Assembly: GCA_023254175.1 (NCBI GenBank)
Contig: JALQYJ010000111.1
Coordinates: 26,165 to 90,164 of the forward strand
Direction of reading: 5' to 3'
Source: Runella sp.
GTDB lineage: Bacteria > Bacteroidota > Bacteroidia > Cytophagales > Spirosomataceae
Length of the DNA: 64,000 bases
Each line of letters opens with the position of its first letter. The first letter of the stretch is position 1. Below are positions 63,638 through 64,000 of this stretch, in pieces. The position numbers and the translations under genes were made by a program. The notes beneath the pieces are model-generated. The model did not search any database. It saw nothing but the letters and a program-made list of their open reading frames with translations, and had not been told where the DNA came from.

Positions 63638-63830
63638 GTGGGAAAGTTTTATCCAATTTTTTGTTGCTACTGCTCCAAGTAGTACGGAAGGCCACGTCAA
63701 TCTTTCGCCAAAGGGAGTAGATAGTTTCAGAATCCTTTCCGATTACCCAAGTGGGCGAGCGTTTGATTCACTTTGATTGGGCTGAGAAAAAAGGAGAAGA
63801 AGGACTTCGTGTTTTTAGAACTTGGAAGGG
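63638..63830 (+). pseudogene. Remnant of a pyridoxamine-5'-phosphate-oxidase-like flavoprotein gene
   Basis: Three fragments in three reading frames match one family in the right order: VGKFYP from GTG 63638 (usual start MGKFY), FFVATAPSSTEGHVNLSPKG and onward from 63657, and ERLIHFDWAEKKGEEGLRVF from about 63757. In intact members the first two are about 13 residues apart and the last two about 100, so two deletions and the resulting frame changes destroyed the gene. It is an unambiguous broken gene, not an expressed protein. It follows the CocE gene by 4 bases. Confidence 0.7.
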
Positions 63831-63846
63831 CTGTTCGTTAAAACAT

Positions 63847-63880
63847 CAAAAAGGGAGGCCAAACGGCCTCCCTTTTTTGG
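63847..63880. terminator. Strong bidirectional terminator
   Basis: Perfect stem AAAAAGGGAGGCC / GGCCTCCCTTTTT, loop AAAC, lies between the decayed flavoprotein gene and the convergent cytochrome gene. Confidence 0.92.
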
Positions 63881-63909
63881 TGTGGATAGTGGTGAATAAT
63901 CCTCGGGGT

Positions 63910-64000
63910 TTATCTGTCGCCTTTTTGTGTCTCACCTGATTTTGGAGTGAAAACGGAATTTTTCTCGTTACCACCTGCCATCAAGTAGGCCATTAGGTCT
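63910..64000 (-). CDS. C-terminal end of a probable c-type cytochrome domain protein (partial)
   Basis: Read on the minus strand, the last 29 sense codons give DLMAYLMAGGNEKNSVFTPK and then SGETQKGDR before a TAA at 63912-63910. The segment D-L-x-A-Y-L-M-A-G-G-N resembles the C-terminal helix of small cytochrome c domains found at the end of Cytophagales and Planctomycetes haem-binding dehydrogenase proteins. The haem motif would be beyond the window, so the call rests on this short match. Confidence 0.45.
   Translation of the reverse strand, partial: DLMAYLMAGGNEKNSVFTPKSGETQKGDR

Noticed and set aside
63751..63939. Apparent 62-codon gene at the end of the window
   Set aside because: Its first 30 codons are the C-terminal remnant of the broken flavin-oxidase gene and the rest reads through a terminator.
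1..64000. tRNA, rRNA or CRISPR arrays
   Set aside because: No cloverleaf-like stretch ending in CCA, no rRNA sequence and no regularly spaced identical repeats were noticed; short tRNAs could still have been missed by eye.

Overview
The window is chromosomal DNA from a member of the Bacteroidota, most likely a Cytophagales (Spirosoma/Runella-type) organism. Evidence seen directly: a SusC/SusD pair (44006-48415), many secreted enzymes with short signal peptides ending in AQ or a lipobox Cys, DUF5916, DUF4905-like and NIPSNAP proteins, and candidate promoters with the Bacteroidota -7 element TAnnTTTG. The genus is inference. No rRNA, tRNA, CRISPR array, intact insertion sequence or prophage was seen. 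Both ends are cut inside genes: the N-terminal 110 codons of parA at the left and the last 29 codons of a probable c-type cytochrome at the right.

Layout. 1-4.9 kb: parA with parS-like half sites upstream, a DUF1080 protein, an alditol-oxidase-like flavoprotein, an A-type Fe-S carrier, a PaaE-like reductase and a GNAT. 4.9-12.7 kb: htpG, a DUF937-OmpA fusion, an SDR epimerase, ettA and a DUF349 protein. 12.7-19.9 kb: a minus-strand cluster of two tandem paralogues (beta-propeller plus alpha-helical toroid), a YidR-like propeller lipoprotein and a lipase-like lipoprotein. 20-28 kb: an esterase, a cold-shock protein, and a run of CaiB-type CoA transferase, SMP-30, sulfatase and ZIP transporter. 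28-34.4 kb: a DUF5916 outer-membrane protein, a LysM-DPBB protein overlapping a DUF4905-like gene, an MFS transporter and a HAD phosphatase. 34.6-43.4 kb: a cytochrome c-sugar dehydrogenase fusion, Mrp plus NifU (Fe-S assembly), a TetR-MBL hydrolase pair, a DnaQ-like exonuclease, a shrunken LytTR gene and an AddB-like nuclease. 44-53.4 kb: SusC-SusD-lipoprotein and an RND efflux pair. 53.7-64 kb: aroQ with an aminotransferase, HxlR, NIPSNAP, an acetyl-CoA hydrolase, two large serine peptidases or hydrolases, an Rpn-type nuclease and a decayed flavin-oxidase gene.

Most of the content is ordinary housekeeping and nutrient-scavenging genes. The best candidate for something undescribed is the 15.4-19.9 kb tandem pair: a secreted sensor-type propeller joined to an unannotated alpha/alpha-toroid domain with conserved acidic and aromatic motifs, in one probable transcription unit with a propeller lipoprotein and a lipase-like protein. 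The second theme is gene decay by internal deletion. A LytTR DNA-binding protein (40243) has lost its middle in frame, and a pyridoxamine-phosphate-oxidase-like gene (63638-63830) survives as three fragments in three frames. Strong hairpin terminators separate most convergent gene pairs.
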